Source of the DNA: UBA3263 sp964549975
GTDB lineage: Bacteria; Bacteroidota; Bacteroidia; Bacteroidales; Muribaculaceae
DNA: 13,689 nt
Reading direction: 5' to 3'
NCBI GenBank assembly: GCA_964549975.1
Contig: CAZJWM010000056.1
Coordinates: 1-13,689, forward strand
Shown: in pieces, positions 6,279 through 13,102 of the stretch
Layout: each line of letters opens with the position of its first letter
Numbering within the stretch: position 1 is the first letter of the stretch
The notes under the pieces: generated by a model
Seen by the model: only the letters and a program-made list of their open reading frames with translations
The model's database searches: none
What the model was told of the DNA's origin: nothing
Made by a program: the position numbers and the translations under genes

Positions 6279-8021
6279 ATGAACCTATCTGAAATCAAGT
6301 CGCCTGCCGACATCAAAACGCTTACCATCAGCCAGCTGACGCAACTTTGCGGTCTGCTCCGCGAAAATTTGCTCACCAAGTTGAGCCGCCACGGCGGCCA
6401 CATCGGCCCTAACTTGGGCATGGTGGAGACCATCGTGGCCCTGCACCGCGTGTTCAACTCCCCGGAAGACAAAATCGTGTTCGACGTCTCTCACCAGAGC
6501 TACGTCCACAAAATGCTCACGGGCCGAATCGACGCATTCATCGACCCCGCAAAATATGACGACGTCACCGGCTACACCAACCCCGCGGAAAGCCCCCACG
6601 ACCTCTTTGCCATTGGCCACACATCCACGTCGGTGAGCCTCGCCGCCGGTCTGGTGGTGGGCCGCGACCTGGCCGGAGGCTCCGAAAATGTGATTGCCGT
6701 GATTGGCGACGGCTCGCTCAGCGGCGGCGAAGCCCTCGAAGGCCTTGACTTTGCCGGTGAGCTCCGCAGCAATTTCATCATCGTGGTCAACGACAACGAC
6801 ATGTCGATTGCCGAAAACCATGGCGGCCTCTATGAGAATCTTCGCCAACTGCGCGAAAGTGGCGGCCGATGCGAGCGCAACCTTTTCCGCTCGTTTGGTT
6901 TGGACTACGTCTACGTGGCCGAGGGCAACGACGTGGCCGCACTGATCGACGCCTTCACCCGGGTGAAAGACACGCCCCACCCCACCGTGGTCCACATACG
7001 CACACTCAAAGGCAAAGGCTTCGCCCCGGCCGAAATCCACAAGGAGCAGTTCCACTGGGGATTCCCCTTCGACCTGACCACCGGCGAATGCACCGTCAAC
7101 TTCTCCGGCGAAGACTATACCGACATCTTTGCCACCCACATGATTGACCGACTGAAAACGCACCCGCAGGAGGTGATGATCACCGCCGGAACCCCGGGCG
7201 CCATCGGTTTCACGCCCGAACGCCGCGACGCCATCCCCGGCCAATTCATCGACGTGGGCATCGCCGAACAACACGCCGTGGGCCTCGCCTCAGGCATAGC
7301 CAAACGCGGCGGCCGTCCCTGCTTCGGCGTGGTCAGCTCATTCATCCAACGAGCCTACGACCAGCTCTCGCAAGACGTGGCCATCAACGCCACTGCCCCC
7401 GTGCTCAACATCACGTATGCCTCCGTGATGGGCATGAACGACATGACCCACCTCGGATGGTTTGACATAGCCCTGATTGCCAACATACCCGGATGGGTGA
7501 TGCTTGCACCCACCAACGCCGAAGAATATACCGCTATGCTCGACTGGGCCATGACGCAAACCGCCCACCCCGTGGCCGTGCGCCAGCCGGCCGGCCCCGT
7601 GGCCCACGCCTGCGCGCCCGTCGACACCGACTACTCCGCGCTCAACCGCTACAAAATGACGCGCCGCGGCAGCCAAGTGGCCATCATCGCCGCCGGCAGC
7701 TTCTACGGCCTCGGAGCCGCTGCCGCCGACCTGTTAGAGCAAAAGGGCCTCAACCCCACGCTCATCAACCCGCGCTTCCTCTCCGGAGTTGACGCGGAGA
7801 TGCTCGACTCGCTCCTGCCCGACCATTCGCTGGTGATCACTCTGGAAGACGGCGTCATCGACGGCGGTTTCGGCGAGAAAATTGCACGCCACTATGGCCC
7901 CACGGCCATGCGCGTGAAGTGTCTGGGTCTGCCCAAAGAGTTCCGCGACGGCTACAGCGCCTCAGCCCTCATGGCCGAGTGTGGCCTCACCCCGGAGGCC
8001 ATCGCCGCCCTCGCCCTCTAA
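6279..8021 (+). CDS. 1-deoxy-D-xylulose-5-phosphate synthase family protein (DXS-like, altered acceptor site)
   Basis: This is a 580-aa thiamine-diphosphate enzyme with full-length DXS architecture, slightly shorter than the usual 620-640 aa. The start is supported by the family N-terminus (IKSPADIKTL) and the promoter. Cofactor features are present: GGHIG with His41, DVSHQSY with His72, GDG (143-145) with NDND (171-174), and the cofactor-activating Glu330 in IAEQHAV. The pyrimidine-binding domain spans about 280-440 and the transketolase C-terminal domain about 462-575 (LINPRF, LEDGVIDGGFGEKI). Canonical DXS joins pyruvate and glyceraldehyde 3-phosphate to make DXP for isoprenoids, thiamine and pyridoxal. 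Here DRAG is TYAS, GADG is GMND and YPRG is QPAG, so residues equivalent to D. radiodurans DXS Tyr395, Arg423, Asp430 and Arg480 are Val352, Tyr380, Asn387 and Ala438; His391 (His434 there) is kept. I infer a paralogue with a different acceptor rather than a housekeeping DXS. No isoprenoid genes adjoin it. Confidence 0.88.
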   Translation: MNLSEIKSPADIKTLTISQLTQLCGLLRENLLTKLSRHGGHIGPNLGMVETIVALHRVFNSPEDKIVFDVSHQSYVHKMLTGRIDAFIDPAKYDDVTGYTNPAESPHDLFAIGHTSTSVSLAAGLVVGRDLAGGSENVIAVIGDGSLSGGEALEGLDFAGELRSNFIIVVNDNDMSIAENHGGLYENLRQLRESGGRCERNLFRSFGLDYVYVAEGNDVAALIDAFTRVKDTPHPTVVHIRTLKGKGFAPAEIHKEQFHWGFPFDLTTGECTVNFSGEDYTDIFATHMIDRLKTHPQEVMITAGTPGAIGFTPERRDAIPGQFIDVGIAEQHAVGLASGIAKRGGRPCFGVVSSFIQRAYDQLSQDVAINATAPVLNITYASVMGMNDMTHLGWFDIALIANIPGWVMLAPTNAEEYTAMLDWAMTQTAHPVAVRQPAGPVAHACAPVDTDYSALNRYKMTRRGSQVAIIAAGSFYGLGAAAADLLEQKGLNPTLINPRFLSGVDAEMLDSLLPDHSLVITLEDGVIDGGFGEKIARHYGPTAMRVKCLGLPKEFRDGYSASALMAECGLTPEAIAALAL

Positions 8022-9229
8022 ATATCCTCCTTCAGCAAAAACGCCCGCAGACCCATGTGGGTGATGCCGGAGTAGTCTTTGACGCGACTCATCGGGTCCA
8101 TCGACACCACATATTTAGGATAATTATCGGCCACCTTCATCAGGTTGCCAAACTCACGCTCCACGGTCCGTTGCTCGGCGAGCAGATATGCCACCTGCAC
8201 ATAGACCGTGGAGCCGCTCTTTTCGGCCACAAAGTCGATTTCACCATTGGGAATGGTGCCCACGCTCACTTTGTAGCCCAGATGCTTCAGATGTAGATAA
8301 ACTGCATTTTCCATCACCTTTTCGATGTCCTTGGAGCGATTGCCGCCCACCAACAAGTTGCGTAGACCCAAGTCTTCAAAATAATATTTTTCGTTGGTTT
8401 CGAGCAGTCGCTTCCCATGGATGTCGTATCGCGCCACCTTGTTCACTATGTAGGCATTCGCGGCGGCACGCAGATAGTTGATGGCCGTCAGCGGCGTCAG
8501 CTCCACGCGTTGCGACTTCAGATATTTCGACAGCGAGTTGGCCGACACGAGTTGCCCGGTGTTGTCGCTCACATACGACATCAGATTCTCAAAAAACGTG
8601 ACGTTGCGCAAGCCCTCGCGCTGCACCACGTCTTTCAACACAATCGTGTTGTAGATATTCTGGATATATTCCCACACCATATCCTCGTTTTCCAGGCCAA
8701 GACGATAGAGGTGTGGCAATCCGCCGAAATTCAGATACTTATCCAGACTCTCCGGCGAATCTTCGAGCTTGTGAAACTGCAAAAACTCGCGGTAGGTGAG
8801 GCTCTGCACATGGATTTCTATATACCTTCCGCCAAGATACGTCGACAGCTCCGACGACAGCATTTTGGCATTGCTGCCGGTCACTATTATCTGACACTCT
8901 TCGTCGGCGTTCAGGCTTCGCAGCGTGTTCTCAAATCCTGCGATGTCTTGCACTTCGTCGATGAGCAGATAGTTGAGCCTACCCTCCGGCAACCGATTTG
9001 CCAAGTAGGCGCTCAAGTCCGAGTCATCTTTGATGGAATCAAATAGCTTCTTCTCCTTGTTGATATACACCACATTGGCCTCCGGCTGACTCCGGCGAAT
9101 CGTCGACTCAAGCTCGCGCAACACGTAGCTCTTGCCCACACGTTGCTGACCTGTGAGCGCAATAATCATACCCTTGTTTAGATAACGCAGTATGTGTTCT
9201 ATGTATGTGTCTCTTGCTATGATTTCCAT
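8018..9229 (-). CDS. AAA-family ATPase with DUF4143 / PD-(D/E)XK-like C-terminus
   Basis: This 403-aa protein belongs to the AAA_14/DUF4143 family common in gut Bacteroidales. The start at 9229 (MEIIARDTYI) matches the family N-terminus and lies just after a promoter; an in-frame ATG at 9286 would only add promoter DNA. Walker A is GQQRVGKS (27-34), Walker B is LLIDEVQD (88-95), TGSNAKML (117-124) is a sensor-like strand, and YLGGRYIEI (131-139) follows. A winged-helix-like middle (about 205-265) precedes the C-terminal domain. GEIDF (329-333) and YVQVAYLL (343-350) occupy the PD-(D/E)XK core, but the usual ExK is QVA, so nuclease activity is doubtful. Cellular role unknown. It converges on the DXS-like gene with a 4-nt overlap (8018-8021), leaving no room for a separate terminator. 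Composition is more AT-rich than that neighbour. Confidence 0.9.
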   Translation of the reverse strand: MEIIARDTYIEHILRYLNKGMIIALTGQQRVGKSYVLRELESTIRRSQPEANVVYINKEKKLFDSIKDDSDLSAYLANRLPEGRLNYLLIDEVQDIAGFENTLRSLNADEECQIIVTGSNAKMLSSELSTYLGGRYIEIHVQSLTYREFLQFHKLEDSPESLDKYLNFGGLPHLYRLGLENEDMVWEYIQNIYNTIVLKDVVQREGLRNVTFFENLMSYVSDNTGQLVSANSLSKYLKSQRVELTPLTAINYLRAAANAYIVNKVARYDIHGKRLLETNEKYYFEDLGLRNLLVGGNRSKDIEKVMENAVYLHLKHLGYKVSVGTIPNGEIDFVAEKSGSTVYVQVAYLLAEQRTVEREFGNLMKVADNYPKYVVSMDPMSRVKDYSGITHMGLRAFLLKEDI

Positions 9230-9234
9230 GTCGG

Positions 9235-9266
9235 CAAAGTTAGCGAAAAGTTTTTGGTATACCAAA
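9235..9266 (-). promoter_or_regulatory. Promoter with overlapping palindromic operator candidate for the AAA/DUF4143 gene
   Basis: Read on the minus strand: TTTG (9266-9263), 20 nt, TAACTTTG (9242-9235). Only 5 nt separate the -7 element from the ATG at 9229, predicting a leaderless or nearly leaderless mRNA. The -33 TTTG is one end of the perfect 14-bp palindrome TTTGGTATACCAAA (9253-9266), so a protein bound there would occlude the promoter. Repression or autoregulation is inferred. Confidence 0.6.
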
Positions 9267-9352
9267 TAAAACCATGCAAATTGCATTTTTATTAATCATA
9301 CCAAAAGAAATCGCCGCTCAGGCCAATTTTATTAATCATACCAAAAACTTTT
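9246..9352. repeat. 15-bp perfect inverted repeat flanking the AAA/DUF4143 upstream region
   Basis: AAAAGTTTTTGGTAT (9246-9260) is the exact reverse complement of ATACCAAAAACTTTT (9338-9352). The right copy also forms its own palindrome, CCAAAA-AC-TTTTGG (9341-9354), and a further palindrome, ATGCAA-A-TTGCAT, lies between them (9274-9286). Confidence 0.75.
9287..9346. repeat. Two exact 20-bp direct repeats, 40-bp period
   Basis: TTTTATTAATCATACCAAAA occurs at 9287-9306 and 9327-9346. The core ATACCAAA occurs a third time at 9259-9266 inside the promoter palindrome, so three cores are spaced 39 and 40 bp apart, close to four helical turns. They may be binding sites for one regulator. Confidence 0.75.
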
Positions 9353-9390
9353 GGACATTACTCGGAAATACAGCTGTGAATCAAGCGGAT

Positions 9391-9612
9391 GCGATGCCTC
9401 GGAGAGGCTGGTTATCCTATAACCCCATCTTGGCCGCACAGCGGCCTAGGTGGGGAGCACTGCGCTGATACACAGCAACTTGCTCGGAGAGCAAGTCACC
9501 AGTGCAACTCTGGTGACAACCTCTTCGAGGTAGCTCGTGAGTGCTCAGCACGGCCCCCGGCTAGCCTGCGGCAAGCCGGGGTTACAAATAACCTGCATCT
9601 CCGATGCATCGC
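9391..9612. other. Palindromic multi-hairpin element of unknown type
   Basis: About 222 bp in a gene-free gap form a chain of hairpins, many with 3-nt loops: 9396-9408, 9410-9424, 9423-9455 (15 positions, one mismatch), 9464-9476 (weak), 9478-9496 (8 bp), 9496-9516 (centre, 7 bp), 9519-9531, 9541-9551 (weak), 9555-9581 (11 bp, one mismatch), 9580-9593 and 9594-9608. The right half is a diverged reverse complement of the left: 9391-9424 matches the complement of 9612-9580 at about 27 of 34 positions. Where the arms differ inside stems, the pairing partner usually differs too. This could be a non-autonomous mobile element moved as folded DNA, or a structured RNA. No tRNA-like, rRNA or protein-coding signal was seen. 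The sequence pattern is certain; its nature is unknown. Confidence 0.75.
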
Positions 9613-9634
9613 CGGCACTTAACCATGCTGGATA

Positions 9635-9661
9635 TTGCCCTTTTTGATGCGGTTACTTTTG
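9635..9661 (+). promoter_or_regulatory. Weak candidate promoter for the outer-membrane protein gene
   Basis: TTG (9635-9637), 16 nt, then TACTTTTG (9654-9661), which fits TAnnTTTG. The spacer is shorter than at the other promoters here. It implies a leader of about 80 nt that contains a GC-rich inverted repeat (GCCGCG 9669-9674, CGCGGC 9696-9701). A closer promoter was not seen. Confidence 0.35.
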
Positions 9662-9745
9662 GAAAGTTGCCGCGGCGGTGAACCTTTTGCCCGGGCGCGG
9701 CGTTGATTGGGTGTATGAAAAACTCACATTCTGATTTTTTGGATT

Positions 9746-10312
9746 ATGAAACGATTGTTTGCAACGTTGGGGCTCGCCGCCGCAACATCGCTGACCGCCT
9801 CACTGGCTGCTCAGCAACTCTCCGTCGGCTACGGCGGTTACACTCAAATGGATGCCACTAATTGCCACAAAGGCTTCGACCGCGTGGACTGCGCTTGGGG
9901 AGCCCTGAACGCCTCGCTCTGGATTCCCGTTAGCCGCAGCGTGAGCCTCGGCGCGAGCTACACATTCTCCAGCGCAAGCACCCCCGAAGACATTGCCTTT
10001 GAGTCGGTCAACGGAGTGGTGCGCGCCGACGACGGCCGCCGCGGCAAAGTGGCCTATCACGCCATTCTGCTCAACACCAAAGTGGACTACTGGCGTCGCA
10101 GCTCGCTGTCGCTCTACGCCCACGTGGGCGTCGGCGCCATCATCGCCCACATGCAGCCACCCTTTGCCCACCACTATGGCAAAGGCTATTTCGCATACCA
10201 AATCTCGCCGCTCGGCGCCGAAGTGGGCCTGGGCAAACACGTTGCCATGTTTGCCGAGGTGGGCTTCGGCGCCCAAGGCCTGGCCCAAGTGGGCTTCAAC
10301 TACGACTTTTGA
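9746..10312 (+). CDS. Small outer-membrane beta-barrel protein
   Basis: The 188-aa product starts with a clear signal peptide (MKRLFATLGLAAATSLTASLAA, residues 1-22). The mature part alternates polar and hydrophobic or aromatic residues in short strands (SVGYGGYTQ, ALNASLWIPV, SVSLGASYTF, SLYAHVGVGAII, GAEVGLGKHV, AMFAEVGFGA). It ends in GFNYDF, a terminal aromatic residue typical of barrels recognised by the BAM machinery. The size fits a barrel of about eight strands. Cys40 and Cys49 could form a disulfide in a loop. The substrate or partner is unknown, and no porin or TonB-receptor features are visible. It is a single gene, preceded by the hairpin element and converging on the glycosyltransferase pair. 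Confidence 0.8.
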   Translation: MKRLFATLGLAAATSLTASLAAQQLSVGYGGYTQMDATNCHKGFDRVDCAWGALNASLWIPVSRSVSLGASYTFSSASTPEDIAFESVNGVVRADDGRRGKVAYHAILLNTKVDYWRRSSLSLYAHVGVGAIIAHMQPPFAHHYGKGYFAYQISPLGAEVGLGKHVAMFAEVGFGAQGLAQVGFNYDF

Positions 10313-10350
10313 TTGAGCGCTCTTCCGGCGTTAGCTGTCTCTATAAATCG

Positions 10351-10382
10351 GAATCTCCTCGGCGCGACTGCCGGGGAGATTC
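10351..10382. terminator. Hairpin between convergent genes, candidate bidirectional terminator
   Basis: GAATCTCCTCGG (10351-10362) pairs with CCGGGGAGATTC (10371-10382) over 12 positions including one G-T, with an 8-nt loop. It lies 38 nt after the outer-membrane protein stop and 14 nt beyond the end of the minus-strand glycosyltransferase gene. Neither side has a strong T-run. Position and strength suggest it ends transcription from both sides. Confidence 0.6.
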
Positions 10383-10396
10383 TTCATCAACCGCCG

Positions 10397-11344
10397 TCAC
10401 CAAATCCGCTCAACTATGGCGAATCGCGGTCGGCGCTTAACCTCGATAAAGATTTTGCCGATATATTCGCCCACGATGCCTACGGCCATCAGAATCAGGC
10501 TACCCAAAAACCAAATAGACAGCATGATGGAGGCCCAACCGGAGATGGTGTAGCAGAAGAAGTGGGCAATCAACACCCATAGGGCCACGGCCACATCCGC
10601 GAGCCAAAACGTCAGCCCGGTGAGAAATATGTAGCGCATCGGCTTGGCGGAAAACGACGTGATGCCGTCGATCGAAAAGCTCAGCATTTTGGTCAATGGA
10701 TATTTCGAGTGGCCGGCGCAGCGCTTGGCGCGCTGATATTCCACAACGGAGCTCTTCAATCCGATGTGTGGGACAATTCCTCGCAGAAACAGATTCTCTT
10801 CGCCATATTCCGCGAGCAAGTCGAGCGCACGGCTGCTCATCAGGCGATAGTCGGCGTGGTCGTAGACGGCTTCAACGCCCATGCCGTTTTGCAGCGAATA
10901 GAACGCGTGGGCCGTTGAGCGCTTAAACCATGTGTCGGTGTGTCGACCGGAGCGTACGCCATACACTATGTCGTCGCCTTGAATGAATTTCTCAACCATC
11001 GCAACCATGGCTTGCGGATCATCCTGCAAATCTGCGTCGATGGTCACCGCCGCATCGCATCGACCCCTCACAGACATCAGTCCCGCCAACAATGCATTCT
11101 GTTGGCCACGATTGTGGGCCAACGAAATACCCTTGACGCGGGCATCGGCGGCGTGCAGTTTTTCAACCACGTCCCATGTCGCATCCTTGCTGCCATCGTT
11201 GGAACAAAGCACGTAGCTCTCCGGCGAAATCATCTTCTTTTCAACCATAGCATCCAACACCGCCAAGAGCTGCGGCATGGTTGCGGGAAGTGCCTCCTGC
11301 TCGTTGTAGCAGGGCACCACTATGGCGATAATCGGCTTATTCAT
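10397..11344 (-). CDS. GT2 polyprenyl-phosphate glycosyltransferase (DPM1/GtrB-like)
   Basis: The 315-aa product (from MNKPIIAIVVPCYNEQ) is a family 2 glycosyltransferase expected to move a sugar from a nucleotide donor to undecaprenyl phosphate on the cytoplasmic face of the membrane. Motifs: VVPCYNEQEAL (9-19), SNDGSKD (48-54), the metal-binding DAD in TIDADLQDDP (101-110), DHADYRLMS (162-170) and AGHSKYPLTKM (210-220). Two membrane segments follow (about 237-262 and 272-296), then a basic tail. The start at 11344 gives an ATGA overlap with the stop of the upstream gene; extending to 11404 would run 60 nt into that gene. The overlap implies one operon and translational coupling. The sugar cannot be read from sequence. 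Confidence 0.9.
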   Translation of the reverse strand: MNKPIIAIVVPCYNEQEALPATMPQLLAVLDAMVEKKMISPESYVLCSNDGSKDATWDVVEKLHAADARVKGISLAHNRGQQNALLAGLMSVRGRCDAAVTIDADLQDDPQAMVAMVEKFIQGDDIVYGVRSGRHTDTWFKRSTAHAFYSLQNGMGVEAVYDHADYRLMSSRALDLLAEYGEENLFLRGIVPHIGLKSSVVEYQRAKRCAGHSKYPLTKMLSFSIDGITSFSAKPMRYIFLTGLTFWLADVAVALWVLIAHFFCYTISGWASIMLSIWFLGSLILMAVGIVGEYIGKIFIEVKRRPRFAIVERIW

Positions 11345-12948
11345 TGCTGTCTGTATTTTTTTAGGTAAATAGTATAGTAGTCCGTAGCCTTGACTTTGGT
11401 GCACAGTTTATCGAGCGCGTCTGTCATCATCGACGGCTCGGTGCAATCGCCGAAGCGCAACACGGCCACCTTGTCGCCACCGTCGGCAATCTCCCCTTCG
11501 GTCCAAGCCACATAAGCGGCGTCGTTATCGTCGGCGCCATTGAAGCTATGTCGCAAATAGCCGTTGCGCCGTTGCAACAAATACTCATATAGATACTCCG
11601 CGTCGTAGCGCAACACTATGATTTGATAGCCCCGGCGATAGGGCTCAATGTCGCTCATCACGGCCTCAACCGCGCGGCCACGCTCCGGCGAGGTCTTCAT
11701 CCCCTTGGCCAACCCGTCGGAGAATTCATATTGAGCCCTCAGTGTGCCCACATCTTGAAAGGAGGTGATCCTAACAGCATAGCAGGCATATATCATCACA
11801 GCCGCAAAATAGGCCGCGCCAAACGCCCTCATCGGTTTGGCCAGACGTTGGTGGAGGAACACATATAATATAGGCAACATCGGCAACGTCACAAACTTGA
11901 GTATTCCGTTGTTGCTGCCCACAAACGGTGTGCAACCCAGGATAAACATCGCTATCACATACTTCAACGACCGCGGCCCGTCGTAATGCCAAATCGCCAA
12001 CAGCAGAATCAGCTCCAGACCAATAACGTATTCGTGAACATTGGCAAAGCAGGTGCCGTCTACGTGGGTCGACTTGCACAGATAGCATAACACGGCCGTG
12101 ACAGCAACGGCAGTAGCCCATACTAATCGACTACTCTTAGTGAATGCTACTTTTAGCGCCTGATAGCTGCACCAAAACAGAGCCATATATTTCAAGATGT
12201 CAAGCGCAGAGAAAACCAATGGAAGCAGAATCTCCTTTAGGTCGTGGTTCGCCACCGGATTAGCTCTAAGATATGCGAGATAGTCAGCCAAAGAGCCATA
12301 AAGCAACGTCATTATCGCCAACGTCACGCCTATCGTTATCGCCAAATATGCCGCCGTCTGTTTCAGACTCGACCGCCGGGGCATTGCACCGGCCCAAGGA
12401 TATAGCAACAGCGCGCACACCGCCGGCACCACCGCAAAATTCGGGGTTCGGCACAGTCCGGAAAGTGCGCTCAGCACGCCCAAGGCCGCCACCGCCCAAC
12501 ATCTACGGCCCTTGAAATACTCTATGGCCGCAATAATCGAGCCTACTACAAACGGCAAACACCAAATGTCCCATCCATAAAGATTGGGCGCCATCTGAAC
12601 CACGCTGCTCAGGAGCAGCAGCCACGTGGTGAGGATTACGCAAGGCCAATAATTGCGCGTCCGGCGCCACATATAGCCACACGCCATCAGAATCGACAGC
12701 TTATGCAGAGCGTAGGCCAGATATCGAAACTTAATCAACTCCCAACCACACAATGAGCCAAACACATAGCCCAAATAATTAGACAACGGAGCGAAAGGCG
12801 CATTCCTATAATCGAGAGCATTGAGTATCTGATACGGCTCATCAAACATTGGCACCCCGATATGCGCGACAAACAAACTCGGCAACGACGCCAACACAAA
12901 ACAAACAATAGCCAATAACGTTTTTCTCACACGTAGCGAATTCATCAT
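11341..12948 (-). CDS. Multi-pass membrane protein, GT-C-like glycosyltransferase candidate
   Basis: The 535-aa product has about 12 hydrophobic segments between residues 9 and 392, then a soluble C-terminal region of about 140 aa. After the first membrane segment comes FDEPYQ (35-40): an acidic pair in the first outer loop is the hallmark of GT-C enzymes, which take sugars from polyprenyl-phosphate carriers. I recognise no specific family. Being first in an operon with a polyprenyl-phosphate sugar transferase supports a two-step pathway: lipid-linked sugar made inside, transferred outside to a glycan, lipid or protein. The start could be either of two adjacent ATGs (12948 or 12945). A flippase for the carrier is not seen here. 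Confidence 0.75.
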   Translation of the reverse strand: MMNSLRVRKTLLAIVCFVLASLPSLFVAHIGVPMFDEPYQILNALDYRNAPFAPLSNYLGYVFGSLCGWELIKFRYLAYALHKLSILMACGYMWRRTRNYWPCVILTTWLLLLSSVVQMAPNLYGWDIWCLPFVVGSIIAAIEYFKGRRCWAVAALGVLSALSGLCRTPNFAVVPAVCALLLYPWAGAMPRRSSLKQTAAYLAITIGVTLAIMTLLYGSLADYLAYLRANPVANHDLKEILLPLVFSALDILKYMALFWCSYQALKVAFTKSSRLVWATAVAVTAVLCYLCKSTHVDGTCFANVHEYVIGLELILLLAIWHYDGPRSLKYVIAMFILGCTPFVGSNNGILKFVTLPMLPILYVFLHQRLAKPMRAFGAAYFAAVMIYACYAVRITSFQDVGTLRAQYEFSDGLAKGMKTSPERGRAVEAVMSDIEPYRRGYQIIVLRYDAEYLYEYLLQRRNGYLRHSFNGADDNDAAYVAWTEGEIADGGDKVAVLRFGDCTEPSMMTDALDKLCTKVKATDYYTIYLKKYRQQ

Positions 12949-12974
12949 ATTTCAAATGTCAGTGATTTCTGATG

Positions 12975-13005
12975 CAAATTTATGAATTATCACCCGAACC
13001 AACAA
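12975..13005 (-). promoter_or_regulatory. Candidate promoter of the GT-C/GT2 operon
   Basis: Read on the minus strand: TTG (13005-13003), 20 nt, TAAATTTG (12982-12975), a full match to TAnnTTTG. It gives a leader of about 20 nt to the ATG at 12948. Confidence 0.55.
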
Positions 13006-13032
13006 CACATTTCCCCCGAAAAAACCGCCGTG

Positions 13033-13063
13033 TTGGAGATGTCGGAAAAAATGCGTAACTTAG
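13033..13063 (+). promoter_or_regulatory. Candidate promoter of the last gene
   Basis: TTG (13033-13035), 20 nt, TAACTTAG (13056-13063), one base from TAnnTTTG and sharing the GCGTAACTT context seen before the DXS-like gene. The following leader (about 13070-13102) is A/T-rich. Confidence 0.45.
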
Positions 13064-13102
13064 CGGTCGCGAAAACAAATCATTAATAATCATTTTTTTC
13101 AC

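Noticed and set aside
8018..9229. Active restriction or homing nuclease
   Set aside because: The PD-(D/E)XK-like core lacks the usual ExK (it reads QVA), and no methylase or partner gene is next to it.
9391..9612. Cluster of tRNA genes, or an integron attC site
   Set aside because: No cloverleaf with a T-loop or CCA-type end fits, the stems are too short and too many, and no attC core sites or integrase gene were seen.
9274..9622. Two small + strand open frames (9274-9468 and 9389-9622)
   Set aside because: They run through the repeats and hairpins, have no recognisable product, and their codons follow the palindromes rather than a coding pattern.
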